DNA of 64,000 nucleotides from Falsiroseomonas sp051860665 (GCF_051860665.1 NZ_JBHYDM010000003.1:297521-361520), one strand, 5' to 3'. Shown: positions 1 through 8,902, numbered from the stretch's first letter. The notes: generated by a model from the letters alone, not told the origin. A program made the numbers and translations.

Positions 1-1
1 C

Positions 2-934
2 GGCTGCTCCATCATCGTCAAGGCGCCGGAGGAGACCCCGGCTTCGCCTGCCGAGCTGATCCGCGCCTTCGCCGATGCTGGCCTGCCCAAGGGCGTGGCC
101 AACCTCGTCTATGGCGTGCCGGCCGAGATCAGCGAATACCTCATTCCGCACCCCGTCATCCGCAAGGTGACCTTCACGGGCTCCACCCCGATCGGCAAGA
201 TGCTCTCGGCCCTGGCCGGGCAGCACATGAAGCGCGTGACGATGGAACTCGGCGGCCATGCGCCGGCGATCGTCTTCGACGATGCGGATCTGGAGCTGGC
301 GGCGAAGACCCTGGCGAGCGCGAAATTCCGCAATGCGGGACAGGTCTGCGTCTCCCCCACCCGCTTCCTGGTGCAGCAGAAGTCCTACCCGGAATTCGTC
401 GAGCGCTTCACCGCCCATGCCAAGGCGCTGAAGGTCGGCGCCGGCATGGATCCGGACAGCCAGATGGGCCCGCTGGCGCATGAGCGGCGCGTGCCCTGGG
501 TGGAGGGCCTGGTGGCCGATGCGCGGCAGCGCGGCGCCGAGGTCCACACGGGCGGCGAGCGGATCGGCAACAAGGGCTATTTCTACCAGCCGACCGTGCT
601 GACCGGCGTCGGCCGCGATGCGCGCATGATGAACGAGGAGCCCTTCGGCCCCGTCGCCATGATCGCGCCCTTCGGCGAGCTGGAGGAGGTGGTGGAGGAA
701 GCCAACCGCCTGCCCTTCGGCCTCGCCTCCTACGCCTTCACCCGCAGCGCCAAGACGGCCAATGCTATCGCGGCGCGGGTCGAATCGGGCATGATGACCA
801 TCAACCACCTGGGCCTCGCGCTGCCGGAAGTGCCCTTCGGCGGCATGAAGGACAGCGGCTATGGCTCCGAGGGCGGGTCGGAGGCGATCGAGGCCTATCT
901 GAACACCAAGTTCGTCAGCCAGGCGGGCCTCTGA
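2..934 (+). CDS. aldehyde dehydrogenase, succinate-semialdehyde dehydrogenase-like (3' part)
   Basis: NAD(P)-dependent aldehyde dehydrogenase that oxidises an aldehyde to a carboxylic acid. The reading frame is open from the left window edge, so the N-terminus lies outside. Visible are the cofactor-binding TFTGSTPIGK, the ELGGHAPAIVFDDADLE stretch with the general-base Glu, the catalytic Cys in NAGQVCVSPTR, and the EEPFGPV motif near the C-terminus. The end (PFGGMKDSGYGSEGG) resembles succinate-semialdehyde dehydrogenases, but the substrate cannot be fixed from sequence alone. It ends with TGA and faces the HU gene convergently across a shared hairpin. Confidence 0.9.
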   Translation, partial: GCSIIVKAPEETPASPAELIRAFADAGLPKGVANLVYGVPAEISEYLIPHPVIRKVTFTGSTPIGKMLSALAGQHMKRVTMELGGHAPAIVFDDADLELAAKTLASAKFRNAGQVCVSPTRFLVQQKSYPEFVERFTAHAKALKVGAGMDPDSQMGPLAHERRVPWVEGLVADARQRGAEVHTGGERIGNKGYFYQPTVLTGVGRDARMMNEEPFGPVAMIAPFGELEEVVEEANRLPFGLASYAFTRSAKTANAIAARVESGMMTINHLGLALPEVPFGGMKDSGYGSEGGSEAIEAYLNTKFVSQAGL

Positions 935-935
935 C

Positions 936-973
936 AAACAGAAAAGGGCACCGGATGTCGCCATCCGGTGCCC
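936..973 (-). terminator. intrinsic terminator of the HU gene (possibly bidirectional)
   Basis: A perfect 12-bp stem (946-957 with 962-973, arm GGGCACCGGATG) closes a 4-nt loop. Read on the minus strand the stem is followed by TTTTCTGTTTG, so it has the form of a Rho-independent terminator for the HU gene. Lying between two convergent genes it may also stop the aldehyde dehydrogenase transcript, though no T run follows on plus. Confidence 0.8.
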
Positions 974-1011
974 CCTGGCAGGTTATCCGGGCGCCTTGCG
1001 GCCCGGATGGA

Positions 1012-1320
1012 TCAGGCCTTGGCCTTGCGCTTGGCCTTCTTCACGCCCGCCAGCGCCGATTCCTTCAGCGCCTTGCTGGCCTTGAAGCGCACCGTCGCGC
1101 CGGCCTTCACCGCCACCTTCTCACCCGTGCGGGGGTTCAGCGCGGTGCGCTTGGCCGTCTCCCGCACGCTGAAGGCGCCGAAGTCGGGGATGGTGAAGCG
1201 CCCGGACTGGACGATCTCCCCCTTGATGGCCGCGATGATGTCGGCGGCGAGCTTGCCGGCGGCGTTCGCCGGCATCTCGGTGGACTTCACGATGACGTCC
1301 GTCAGAAACTTCTTCGACAT
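1012..1320 (-). CDS. HU-family histone-like DNA-binding protein
   Basis: Small basic nucleoid protein of 102 residues that bends and compacts DNA as a dimer. The HU/IHF fold is clear: an N-terminal helical part, then GRFTIPDFGAFSV and the beta-arm region TALNPRTGEKVAV. The protein ends in a lysine-rich tail (KKAKRKAKA) that ordinary 90-residue HU proteins lack, which may strengthen non-specific DNA contacts. The ATG has a good AAGGAG ribosome site. A sigma70-like promoter lies just upstream and a strong terminator just downstream, so it is probably monocistronic. Confidence 0.92.
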   Translation of the reverse strand: MSKKFLTDVIVKSTEMPANAAGKLAADIIAAIKGEIVQSGRFTIPDFGAFSVRETAKRTALNPRTGEKVAVKAGATVRFKASKALKESALAGVKKAKRKAKA

Positions 1321-1344
1321 GCACTGGCTCCTTGCGAGACCGGT

Positions 1345-1373
1345 CGCATAGCCGGAACCGCCGCGAATGTCAG
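1345..1373 (-). promoter_or_regulatory. candidate sigma70 promoter of the HU gene
   Basis: On the minus strand CTGACA (1373-1368) is followed after 17 bases by TATGCG (1350-1345). The -35 matches the consensus at five of six bases; the -10 is weak (TAT only). Predicted start of transcription is about 18 bases before the HU ATG, leaving room for the AAGGAG site. Confidence 0.4.
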
Positions 1374-1417
1374 CGTATGATTCGCGGGAAGCTGCATGTT
1401 TCAGTTGTCGCAGTGTT

Positions 1418-4108
1418 TCAGCGGATCCGCTCGAAGACGGCCACCGGCAGGTCGCGCAAGGCTTCAGACGGCATTAACCTTCCCTGTGGACGGATCACCT
1501 GACCGGTCAACAGGTCCCGCCATTCGGCCTCCGTGCCCGGCCATTCCAGGCTGCTGTCCTGCCAGTCCGGCCGCGGCGCGAATCGTGCTGCGACAAGGCG
1601 AATCTCCGATTCGCCATGCTGCCGCGCGAAGCCCAGAAGCTGCCGCGCTGCGGGGCCGGAGGCGGTGAGCGGCCGGTAGTCGCCACTGGCATAAAGCGCC
1701 GGCTGCGCGGCCCGATGCGCCAGCAGGGTGGCGGTCAGGGCCAGCTTCAGCCGGCCGTCGCGCCAGCCCTCCGCCATGGCGCGCCAGGCGCCGGCGCGGT
1801 CCTGCGCCAGGGCCGCCGTCACCGACTCCAGCGCCGAGTCGCGCGCGGCATAATCCACCGGGCGCCGGTTGTCCGGGTCCACCAGGCTGAGGTCCCAGGA
1901 TTCGGTGCCCTGGTAGATGTCCGGCATGCCCGGCAGGGTCAGCTTCAGCGCCGTCTGCACCAGGCTGAGATCGAGGCCGAGCCGCGCCACCCTGTGCTGG
2001 AAGGGCAGGAAGGCCGAAAGAAAGTCCTGGCTCTCCAGCGCCCGCCGGACGAAGCCCAGCATCGCCGCCTCATATCCGGCATTGGGTGCGGCCCAGTTGG
2101 AATGGCGCTTGGCCTCCCGCATGGACTTGGTCATGGCGCCTTCCAGCCGCGCGCCCAGTTCCGCCTCCGCACCCTGGCCCCCCCCTTGGACCGGCCAGAC
2201 GCCGAGCAGCAGCTGGTAGAAGAGGTATTCGTCGTTGCGGTCCGGCGGCCCCTGGTCCTGCCGCAGGATGGCGGACCAGTTGCGCACCTGGCGCGACCAT
2301 TCCTCCGGCATGCTGGCCAGCACCGCCAGCCGCGCCCGGGTATCCTCGCCGCGCTTGGTGTCGTGGGTGGAGGTGGAGAGCATCGCCTGGGGCCAGTGCC
2401 GCGCGCGCTCCGCATTGGCGGCGTGGAATTCCTCCGGCGAGACGCCGAAATGGTCGGGATGGCCGCCCACCTCGTTCAGCGCGGCCATGCGGTTGTAGCG
2501 GTAGAAGGCGGTGTCCTCCAGGCCCTTGGCCATGATCGGGCCGCTGTACTGCTGCACCCGCATGGCGAAGCGCTGCACCGCATGCCGGCTGAAGCCGCTG
2601 CGGGGCTCGGCCACCAGATCCGTGGTCAGCAGGCGGTGCAGGAAGTCGAAGACGCTGGGGTCGAGGTCCGGCTCCTGCCGCCGCGCCGCGGCCACCGCCT
2701 CATCGATGGCCTGCCGGTCCTCCGCCGTGGGCGGCGCGGCGGCATCGACATAGCTGCGATAGACGGTGAAGCCCGCCACCACGGCGGCCAGGCCGCGGGA
2801 GAGGATGTTCTGCGTGAAATCGGCGCTGCGCGGCGTCTGCTGCGCGATGCGCGCGGCCTCCCGCGCCAGCATCGCCAGCTCGCCGGCCATCTCGTTTCGC
2901 ATGATCCGCAGCTTGCAGTCCTGCACGATGGCGTCGAAACTTTGCGCCGCCCCCGTGAATTCGGCGTAGAGGCGGGTCAGTGGTGCCTCGCCGGCAGGAT
3001 CGACCAGCACGCCCACAGCAAGGTTGGCGAATTCGTAGCCCGTGGTGCCCTGCACCGGCCAATCCGCGCGCAGGGGCTCGTGGCGGGCGAGGATCTTTTC
3101 CACCACCAGGTAGAAGGGGCGTGGTGCCGCGGCGCGCAGCTGTTCCAGATAGCCCTTGGGATCGAGCAGGCCGTCCACATGGTCGATCCGCAGCCCGTCC
3201 AGCGTGCCATCGGCCAGCAGGGCGAAGACCAGGCGATGGGCATGCGCGAAAAGCTCCGGCAGCTCCATGCGCAGCCCGGCCAGCTCATTGATGTTGAAGA
3301 AGCGGCGGTAGTTGATGTCATCGGCCGCCACGCGGAAGTGGGCGGCGCGCCAGTGCTGGTCGCGGATCAGCGCATCCAATCGGGCCGGTTCCGCATTCAG
3401 CGCGGCCACCGCCTGCTCCACCTCCCGCAGCAGCGCGGGGTCCTGCGCGACCAGGCCGGCGAGTTCCGCCTGCAGGTCGCGCGCCCGGGCCACGATGCGT
3501 GGCCGCCAATCCGGCAGGCCGGCAAAGGCGTCGCCCAGGCGTTCCAGCATGGGATGCGCATCGCCCAGCACGCGGCCGTAATGCAGCGGGCAGATCGGCA
3601 GCTTGTGCGTGCCATAGGCCCAGACGGCGAAGCTGCCGGCCTCCGCATCGAAGCGCAGTGCCAGGTCGCCAGCCTCCAGCACCACGCCGTACTGGTCGCC
3701 CAGGAAGGGCACCAGCAGCCGGCCCACGCGCCAGTCGATGTCGAACCAGCCGGCATAGTCCGAGGCCTCGCCCCATTCGAGCACATCGAGCCACCAGGGA
3801 TTGTCCGCCCCGCCGACGCCCATGTGGTTGGGCACGAAGTCGAGGATCTGCCCCAGCCCATGCGCCCGGAAGGCCGTGACCATGTCGCGGAAGGCCTGGG
3901 CGTCGCCCAGTTCCGGGTTCAGCGCATTGTGGTCAACGATGTCATAGCCATGCGTGCTGCCCGGCCGCGCCTTCAGATAGGGCGAGGCATAGACATGGCT
4001 GACCCCGAGCCGTGCGAGATAGGGCGCCAGCCGCGCCGCATCGGCGAAGCCGAAGCCGGCATGGAATTGCAGGCGGTAGGTGGCGCGCGGGATCACGGCG
4101 TCGGTCAT
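1418..4108 (-). CDS. treY: malto-oligosyltrehalose synthase
   Basis: Cytoplasmic GH13 enzyme of 896 residues that isomerises the reducing-end alpha-1,4 bond of maltodextrin to the alpha,alpha-1,1 bond of trehalose. Family signatures are TYRLQFHAGFGFADA at the start, HGYDIVDHNALNPELG, ILDFVPNHMGVGG, the catalytic-loop GLRIDHVDGLLDPKGY, and TSTHDTKRGEDTRAR near the C-terminus. The start is the ATG that overlaps the treZ stop as ATGA; longer upstream extensions in this frame are Arg/Pro/Ala-rich read-through. Its product is the substrate of TreZ, encoded immediately upstream and very likely translationally coupled. Confidence 0.95.
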   Translation of the reverse strand: MTDAVIPRATYRLQFHAGFGFADAARLAPYLARLGVSHVYASPYLKARPGSTHGYDIVDHNALNPELGDAQAFRDMVTAFRAHGLGQILDFVPNHMGVGGADNPWWLDVLEWGEASDYAGWFDIDWRVGRLLVPFLGDQYGVVLEAGDLALRFDAEAGSFAVWAYGTHKLPICPLHYGRVLGDAHPMLERLGDAFAGLPDWRPRIVARARDLQAELAGLVAQDPALLREVEQAVAALNAEPARLDALIRDQHWRAAHFRVAADDINYRRFFNINELAGLRMELPELFAHAHRLVFALLADGTLDGLRIDHVDGLLDPKGYLEQLRAAAPRPFYLVVEKILARHEPLRADWPVQGTTGYEFANLAVGVLVDPAGEAPLTRLYAEFTGAAQSFDAIVQDCKLRIMRNEMAGELAMLAREAARIAQQTPRSADFTQNILSRGLAAVVAGFTVYRSYVDAAAPPTAEDRQAIDEAVAAARRQEPDLDPSVFDFLHRLLTTDLVAEPRSGFSRHAVQRFAMRVQQYSGPIMAKGLEDTAFYRYNRMAALNEVGGHPDHFGVSPEEFHAANAERARHWPQAMLSTSTHDTKRGEDTRARLAVLASMPEEWSRQVRNWSAILRQDQGPPDRNDEYLFYQLLLGVWPVQGGGQGAEAELGARLEGAMTKSMREAKRHSNWAAPNAGYEAAMLGFVRRALESQDFLSAFLPFQHRVARLGLDLSLVQTALKLTLPGMPDIYQGTESWDLSLVDPDNRRPVDYAARDSALESVTAALAQDRAGAWRAMAEGWRDGRLKLALTATLLAHRAAQPALYASGDYRPLTASGPAARQLLGFARQHGESEIRLVAARFAPRPDWQDSSLEWPGTEAEWRDLLTGQVIRPQGRLMPSEALRDLPVAVFERIR

Positions 4109-5952
4109 GCGGTTTCCTCGATGGACCAGCGGACGGTCCAGGGGCCGAGGCCCTGCGCGGCCCCCGCCCGCCAGATCACGCGGCCGGCCTCGGCAGGTTC
4201 GGGCAGTTCGGTGGCGGAGAGATTGGCGGCGAGGTGCAGCTTGCCGCCGCGATGCAGCGCCCAGGTGATCTCGACCGCGCCCTCGCCCAGCACCCGGCGG
4301 ACCCCGCCGCGGCGGATGCCGGACAGGTGCGGGATGATCTCGGCGTGGCGCACGGCGAGGATGGCGCGGTGCCACTCCAGCGCCTCGGCATGCGCAGGCC
4401 GCGCCAGCTCGTCCCAGCGCAGTTTCGCCGAGGCGAAGGTGGCCTCCGCCAGGGGGTCCGGTATGCGTTCCCGGCTTTCCGGATCAGCAAATTCGGGGAA
4501 TCGAGAAAATTCCGCGCGGCGCCCTTCGCGCACGGCATCGGCCAGGTCGGGCCCGAAGTCGCAGAAGAAGGGGAAGGGCTGCGCGGCGGACCATTCCTCG
4601 CCCATGAAGAGCATCGGCACCTGCGGCAGCAGCAGCGCCACGGCGCCGACGGCGCGCAGCGCGGGAAGCGGCGCGATCTGCGACAGGCGATCGCCGAAGG
4701 CGCGGTTGCCGATCTGGTCGTGGTTCTGCAGGAAAGCGATGAAGGCGGCGGGCGGCAGGGCCGCGCTGGCCTCGCCGCGCGGATGGCCGCGATAGGGCAT
4801 CATCTGGCCCTGGAAGCCGAAACCCTCGGCCAGGGTGCGGGCGAGAAGTTCGGTGTCGCCCTGGTAGTCGGCATAATAGCCGCTGCGCTCGCCGGTCGCC
4901 GCGACATGCAGCACATGATGCGCATCGTCGTTCCACTGCGCCGTGTAGTGCAGGGGCCGGCCGCGGGCGTCGCGCTGCAGCCGGCGCGCCTCGTTCTCCT
5001 CATTCTCCAGCACCAGATGCACCGGCCGGTCCGGCACGGCGGCGCGCACGCGCTCCGCCAATTCCTCCAGCAGGTGGCGCGGGCTGTCGTCGAGGATGGC
5101 ATGCACGGCATCCAGCCGCAGCCCGTCGAGGTGGAATTCCTCGATCCAGTAGAGCGCGTTGTGGATGAAGTATTCCCGCACCGGCTCGGACTCGGCCCCG
5201 TCGAAGTTCAACGCGGCGCCCCAGGGGGTCTTGTGGCGATGCGTGAAGGCCTGCGGCGCGATGGCGTGCAGATAGGCGCCCTCCGGCCCGAAGTGGTTGT
5301 AGACCACGTCGAGCATGACCATCAGCCCATGGCCATGCGCGGCCTGCACCAGCGCCTTCAGGTCCTCCGGCCGGCCGTAGCTGCCATCCGGGGCATAGGG
5401 CAGCACGCCGTCATAACCCCAGTTCCGGCCGCCCGGGAAATCCGCCACCGGCATGATCTGGAGGGCGGTGACGCCGAGTGCCGCCAGATGCGGCAGGCGC
5501 GCGATCGCGGCCGCGAATGTGCCTTCCGGCGTGAAGCTGCCGATGTGCAATTCATACAGCACCGCCTCCGCCCAGGGGCGGCCGCGCCAGCCGGCATCGG
5601 TCCAGTGATGCGCGGCGGGGTCGATCACCTCGCTCGGCCCGTGCACATCCTTCGGCTGGTGGCGGGAGGCCGGGTCCGGCACGCGCAGCCCGTCCGGCAA
5701 CACGAAGCGATAGCGGCTGCCCGCCCGCGCCGCGCGCGTCGCCAGCGCATGCCAGCCGCCCTCCTCCCGCCGCATGGGCAGCGGTTCGGCGCCGTCGATC
5801 TCCAGCCGCACCTGCGCATGGGTCGGCGCCCAGAGGCGGAACAGCACGGCGCCATCCGGCTGCACCGATGCGCCGAAGGGCATGGAGTGGGCACGCGTCA
5901 CGCTGGGGCTGGTCATGCCCCGGGAAACCGGCAGAGGGTGCCTTCGTTCCAT
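4105..5952 (-). CDS. treZ: malto-oligosyltrehalose trehalohydrolase
   Basis: GH13 hydrolase (615 residues from this ATG) that releases free trehalose from the maltooligosyl-trehalose made by TreY. An N-terminal carbohydrate-binding-like domain (FGASVQPDGAVLFRLWAPT) precedes the barrel, with DVVYNHFGPEGAYL, GLRLDAVHAI carrying the nucleophile Asp, VLENEEN carrying the acid Glu, and FLQNHDQIGNRAFG. An in-frame ATG 12 codons later is an alternative start; neither has an ideal ribosome site. It is first of the treZ-treY pair and divergent from glgX, so the three genes can channel glycogen into trehalose, a stress protectant. Confidence 0.95.
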   Translation of the reverse strand: MERRHPLPVSRGMTSPSVTRAHSMPFGASVQPDGAVLFRLWAPTHAQVRLEIDGAEPLPMRREEGGWHALATRAARAGSRYRFVLPDGLRVPDPASRHQPKDVHGPSEVIDPAAHHWTDAGWRGRPWAEAVLYELHIGSFTPEGTFAAAIARLPHLAALGVTALQIMPVADFPGGRNWGYDGVLPYAPDGSYGRPEDLKALVQAAHGHGLMVMLDVVYNHFGPEGAYLHAIAPQAFTHRHKTPWGAALNFDGAESEPVREYFIHNALYWIEEFHLDGLRLDAVHAILDDSPRHLLEELAERVRAAVPDRPVHLVLENEENEARRLQRDARGRPLHYTAQWNDDAHHVLHVAATGERSGYYADYQGDTELLARTLAEGFGFQGQMMPYRGHPRGEASAALPPAAFIAFLQNHDQIGNRAFGDRLSQIAPLPALRAVGAVALLLPQVPMLFMGEEWSAAQPFPFFCDFGPDLADAVREGRRAEFSRFPEFADPESRERIPDPLAEATFASAKLRWDELARPAHAEALEWHRAILAVRHAEIIPHLSGIRRGGVRRVLGEGAVEITWALHRGGKLHLAANLSATELPEPAEAGRVIWRAGAAQGLGPWTVRWSIEETA

Positions 5953-5984
5953 CCGCAGGCGAAAAATTCCTCTGCTGCGCCGCG

Positions 5985-6009
5985 GGAACGCGGCGCGGCC
6001 AGGAATGTT
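5985..6009 (+). promoter_or_regulatory. candidate EcfG (general stress) promoter upstream of glgX
   Basis: GGAAC (5985-5989), 16 bases, then TGTT (6006-6009). The alphaproteobacterial EcfG consensus is GGAAC-N16/17-CGTT, so this matches at eight of nine positions. It sits about 50 bases before the glgX ATG in the 107-bp gap between treZ and glgX. I see no equally good site facing treZ. Confidence 0.45.
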
Positions 6010-6059
6010 GTGCAGCCGCCGGTTCCGTCTCGGGCCCGGCTGTTCCGAGGGGGCTTGAG

Positions 6060-8297
6060 ATGCGGATACGGCCAGTGAATGAGGCGCCCCAGGTCATGCG
6101 GCCTTCGCGCATCCGCGAAGGCTCTCCCTTCCCGCTCGGCGCCAGCTGGGACGGGCTGGGCGTGAACTTCGCCCTCTTCTCCGCCAATGCCACGAAGGTG
6201 GAGCTGTGCCTCTACGACGATGCTGGCGAGACCGAGCTTGAGCGCATCGCGCTACCCGAATACACCGACGAGGTCTGGCACGGCTACCTGCCGGATGCGC
6301 GGCCCGGCACCATCTACGGCTATCGCGTGCACGGGCCGCATGCGCCGGAAGCCGGCCACCGCTTCAATCCGAACAAGCTGCTGATCGACCCCTATGCGCG
6401 CGCCATCGTCGGCGACCTGACCTGGGGCCCGGAATGCTTCGGCTATGAGCTGGAAACCGGCGACGACCTGACCTTCGACACGCGCGACAGCGGCCCGCTG
6501 ATGCCGAAATGCCGCGTCATCGACCCCGCCTTCACCTGGGGCCGCGAACGCAGCCCCGCCGTGCCCTGGGACCGCACCGTGGTCTACGAGACCCATGTGA
6601 AGGGCCTGACCAAGCTGCACCCGGCGCTGCCCGAGGATCTGCGCGGCACCTATGCCGGCCTCGCCTCCAGGGAGGTGGTGGACTACCTGCGCGGCCTCGG
6701 CGTGACCTCGGTCGAGCTGCTGCCGGTGCATACCTTCCTGAATGACCAGTTCCTGCTGGATAAGGGCCTCACCAACTACTGGGGCTACAACACCATCTCC
6801 TTCTTCGCCCCGGCGCGGCGCTATGCGCGCAACCGGGAATTCGCCTTCTCCGAATTCAAGGAGATGGTCGCGCGGCTGCATGATGGCGGGCTCGAGGTGA
6901 TCCTGGACGTCGTCTACAACCACACGGCGGAGGGCAATGAGCGCGGCCCGATGCTGTCCTTCAAGGGCATCGACAATGCCAGCTACTACCGCCTGCTGAA
7001 GGACCAGCCGCGCTACTACATCAATGACACCGGCACCGGGAACACGCTCAACCTGTCGCATCCCCGCGTGCTGCAGATGGTGAATGACAGCCTGCGCTAC
7101 TGGGCGACCGAGATGCGAGTCGACGGCTTCCGGTTCGACCTGGCGACGATTCTCGGCCGCGAGGATCACGGCTTCGACGAAGGCGGCGGCTTTCTGGACA
7201 GCTGCCGGCAGGACCCCGTCCTGTCCCGCGTGAAGCTGATCGCGGAGCCCTGGGATTGCGGGCCGGGCGGCTACCAGGTGGGCGGCTTCCCGCCCGGCTG
7301 GGCGGAGTGGAACGACCGCTTCCGCGACACGGTCCGCGCCTTCTGGAAGGGCGATGAGGGGCAGTCCTCGGATGTCGCGGCGCGGCTCACCGCCTCCGCG
7401 GATCTCTTCGAACGCCGTGGCCGCAAGCCCTGGGCCAGCGTGAACTTCATCACGGCGCATGACGGGTTCACGCTGCACGACCTGGTCAGCTACAACGACA
7501 AGCACAACGAGGCGAATGGCGAGGGCGGCCAGGACGGCCATGCCCACAACATCTCCTGGAACCACGGCGCCGAGGGGCCGACTGACGACCCCGAGATCAA
7601 TGCGCTGCGCGAACGCCAGAAGCGCAACATGCTGGCCACCCTGCTGCTGTCGCAGGGCACGCCGATGCTGCTGTCCGGCGACGAGTTCGGCCGCAGCCAG
7701 CAGGGCAACAACAATGTCTATTGCCAGGACAACGAGCTGTCCTGGGTGAACTGGGCCGGCATCGATGCCGCCGGCCGCGACCTGGCCGCCTTCACCCGCA
7801 AGCTGATCGCGCTGCGCCATAACTTCCCCGTCCTGCGCCGCGCGCGCTTCCTGAATGGCGGGGTGGATGAGGAGCTGGGCATCAAGGATGTCACCTGGCT
7901 GACGCCCTCCGGCACCGAGATGGAGGACGGGCATTGGGACGATCCCAATGCGCGCTGCTTCGGCATGCTGCTGGATGGCCGCGCCCAGGCCACCGGCATC
8001 CGCCGCCCGGCCGGCGATGCCACGCTGCTGCTGGTGCTGAACGCGCATCACGACGTGGTGGAATTCGCCCTGCCGGAACCACCCGCGGGCCAGCGCTGGC
8101 TGCTGCTGGTGGATACCAACAAGCCCGATCTGGACGAGCCGGAACCCTTCGAATTCGGCCACCCCTATCTGGTGACCGGCCGTTCGCTGCTGCTTTTGGT
8201 GCTGCACCCCGAAGCCGGCGGCCGCGCCATCCTGACCGCGGCGCGCACCGCGCTGCTCGCCGGCGCCATGGCGCCGCCGATCCCGCCCGTCGCCTGA
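6060..8297 (+). CDS. glgX: glycogen debranching enzyme
   Basis: GH13 isoamylase-type enzyme of 745 residues that cuts alpha-1,6 branches in glycogen and frees maltodextrins, the substrate of TreY. An N-terminal CBM48-like domain begins FPLGASWDGLGVNFALFSAN. The barrel shows DVVYNHTAEGNE, GFRFDLATILGRE with the nucleophile Asp, AEPWDCGPGGYQVGGFP with the acid Glu, and ITAHDGFTLHDLVSYNDKHN. The ATG at 6060 has a GAGGGGG ribosome site; the frame is open further upstream but without conserved sequence. It is divergent from treZ-treY and followed by a hairpin. Confidence 0.95.
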   Translation: MRIRPVNEAPQVMRPSRIREGSPFPLGASWDGLGVNFALFSANATKVELCLYDDAGETELERIALPEYTDEVWHGYLPDARPGTIYGYRVHGPHAPEAGHRFNPNKLLIDPYARAIVGDLTWGPECFGYELETGDDLTFDTRDSGPLMPKCRVIDPAFTWGRERSPAVPWDRTVVYETHVKGLTKLHPALPEDLRGTYAGLASREVVDYLRGLGVTSVELLPVHTFLNDQFLLDKGLTNYWGYNTISFFAPARRYARNREFAFSEFKEMVARLHDGGLEVILDVVYNHTAEGNERGPMLSFKGIDNASYYRLLKDQPRYYINDTGTGNTLNLSHPRVLQMVNDSLRYWATEMRVDGFRFDLATILGREDHGFDEGGGFLDSCRQDPVLSRVKLIAEPWDCGPGGYQVGGFPPGWAEWNDRFRDTVRAFWKGDEGQSSDVAARLTASADLFERRGRKPWASVNFITAHDGFTLHDLVSYNDKHNEANGEGGQDGHAHNISWNHGAEGPTDDPEINALRERQKRNMLATLLLSQGTPMLLSGDEFGRSQQGNNNVYCQDNELSWVNWAGIDAAGRDLAAFTRKLIALRHNFPVLRRARFLNGGVDEELGIKDVTWLTPSGTEMEDGHWDDPNARCFGMLLDGRAQATGIRRPAGDATLLLVLNAHHDVVEFALPEPPAGQRWLLLVDTNKPDLDEPEPFEFGHPYLVTGRSLLLLVLHPEAGGRAILTAARTALLAGAMAPPIPPVA

Positions 8298-8298
8298 A

Positions 8299-8341
8299 GC
8301 ACCATCCGATAACGCTGAATCAGTGTTATCGGATTTCGTGC
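8299..8341 (+). terminator. hairpin downstream of glgX
   Basis: A 10-bp perfect stem (8304-8313 with 8325-8334, ATCCGATAAC against GTTATCGGAT) is extended inward by CTG/CAG and outward by GCAC/GTGC across a small bulge. It starts two bases after the glgX stop. The following T run is short (TTCG), so termination is likely but not textbook. Confidence 0.55.
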
Positions 8342-8364
8342 ATTGGAAATAATGACTTCCAGGG

Positions 8365-8394
8365 CACGATATCCGTCCGACTGGACGGATCGTG
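8365..8394 (-). terminator. hairpin downstream of the response regulator gene
   Basis: An 8-bp perfect stem (8371-8378 with 8383-8390, ATCCGTCC against GGACGGAT) has an outer CACG/CGTG extension. It lies 16 bases beyond the stop of the minus-strand regulator and faces the glgX hairpin, so each convergent gene has its own stem-loop. There is no clear T run. Confidence 0.45.
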
Positions 8395-8409
8395 GCCTAG
8401 GCGCGCGCC

Positions 8410-8835
8410 TCAATCGACGAAGAGGTGCACATCCGGCGGCAGCGGAGGGGGTGCTGTGCCAAGCTGGAGGCGGTCCAAGGCCTCCAGCGCCCGCGCCACG
8501 TCGCGAAAGTCGTAGGGCTTGGCGATGCAGCCGCGCGCGCCGGTATCCTCCATCTCCTGCCGCCAGGCGGGACCATGGCCGGTGGCGTACAGAACCTGCA
8601 CCCCTTCCGCCGCCAGCGCCCGCCCCACCTTCAATCCGCTGCCGCCGCCGGCCAGCTGCAGGTCCACCACGGCGAAGTCAGGATCGCATTCGGCGGCCAG
8701 GCTCAGCGCGGCGGCCTCGGTCGCCGCGGTACCGCAGACATGAAAGCCGTGGTCTTCAAGCGCCTCCCCGGTCGCCATGGCGACCAGATCCTCGTCCTCG
8801 ACGACCAGCACGCGGCGCATTCCCTGCTCCGGCAT
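8410..8835 (-). CDS. single-domain response regulator
   Basis: A 141-residue receiver domain with no output domain. The acidic pair is in VEDED (residues 13-15), the phospho-acceptor is Asp58 in VVDLQL, and the conserved Lys is 106 in AKPYD. Residues 82-88 read LYATGHG, close to the FATGUY motif of single-domain receivers tied to the alphaproteobacterial general stress response. The ATG has a GGAGGGAGA ribosome site, and an in-frame ATG five codons later is less likely. An EcfG-type promoter lies just upstream, supporting a stress role. The partner kinase is not in the window. Confidence 0.85.
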   Translation of the reverse strand: MPEQGMRRVLVVEDEDLVAMATGEALEDHGFHVCGTAATEAAALSLAAECDPDFAVVDLQLAGGGSGLKVGRALAAEGVQVLYATGHGPAWRQEMEDTGARGCIAKPYDFRDVARALEALDRLQLGTAPPPLPPDVHLFVD

Positions 8836-8864
8836 CGCCCTCTCCCTCCGGTTGATCGGGGCAT

Positions 8865-8889
8865 AACGAAACGAATCTGCCCCGGTTCC
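8865..8889 (-). promoter_or_regulatory. EcfG-type promoter of the response regulator
   Basis: Read on the minus strand: GGAAC (8889-8885), 16 bases, CGTT (8868-8865). This is a full match to the alphaproteobacterial extracytoplasmic sigma EcfG consensus. It would start a transcript with a leader of roughly 20 bases before the ATG at 8835. Confidence 0.65.
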
Positions 8890-8902
8890 GCGGCCGGGCC
8901 GG

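Noticed and set aside
4109..4375. N-terminal extension of treY (89 extra codons)
   Set aside because: This stretch is the treZ coding region read in another frame; the ATGA overlap at 4105-4108 is the natural start.
1616..4795. Very long plus-strand ORF (1059 codons) opposite treY and treZ
   Set aside because: It is the antisense shadow of two well-conserved genes in GC-rich DNA, rich in Arg, His, Gly and Gln with no domain. The same applies to the long opposing frames at 4012-6078, 6252-8207, 11002-13218, 45197-48349, 51406-53595, 59171-61879 and 60744-62216.
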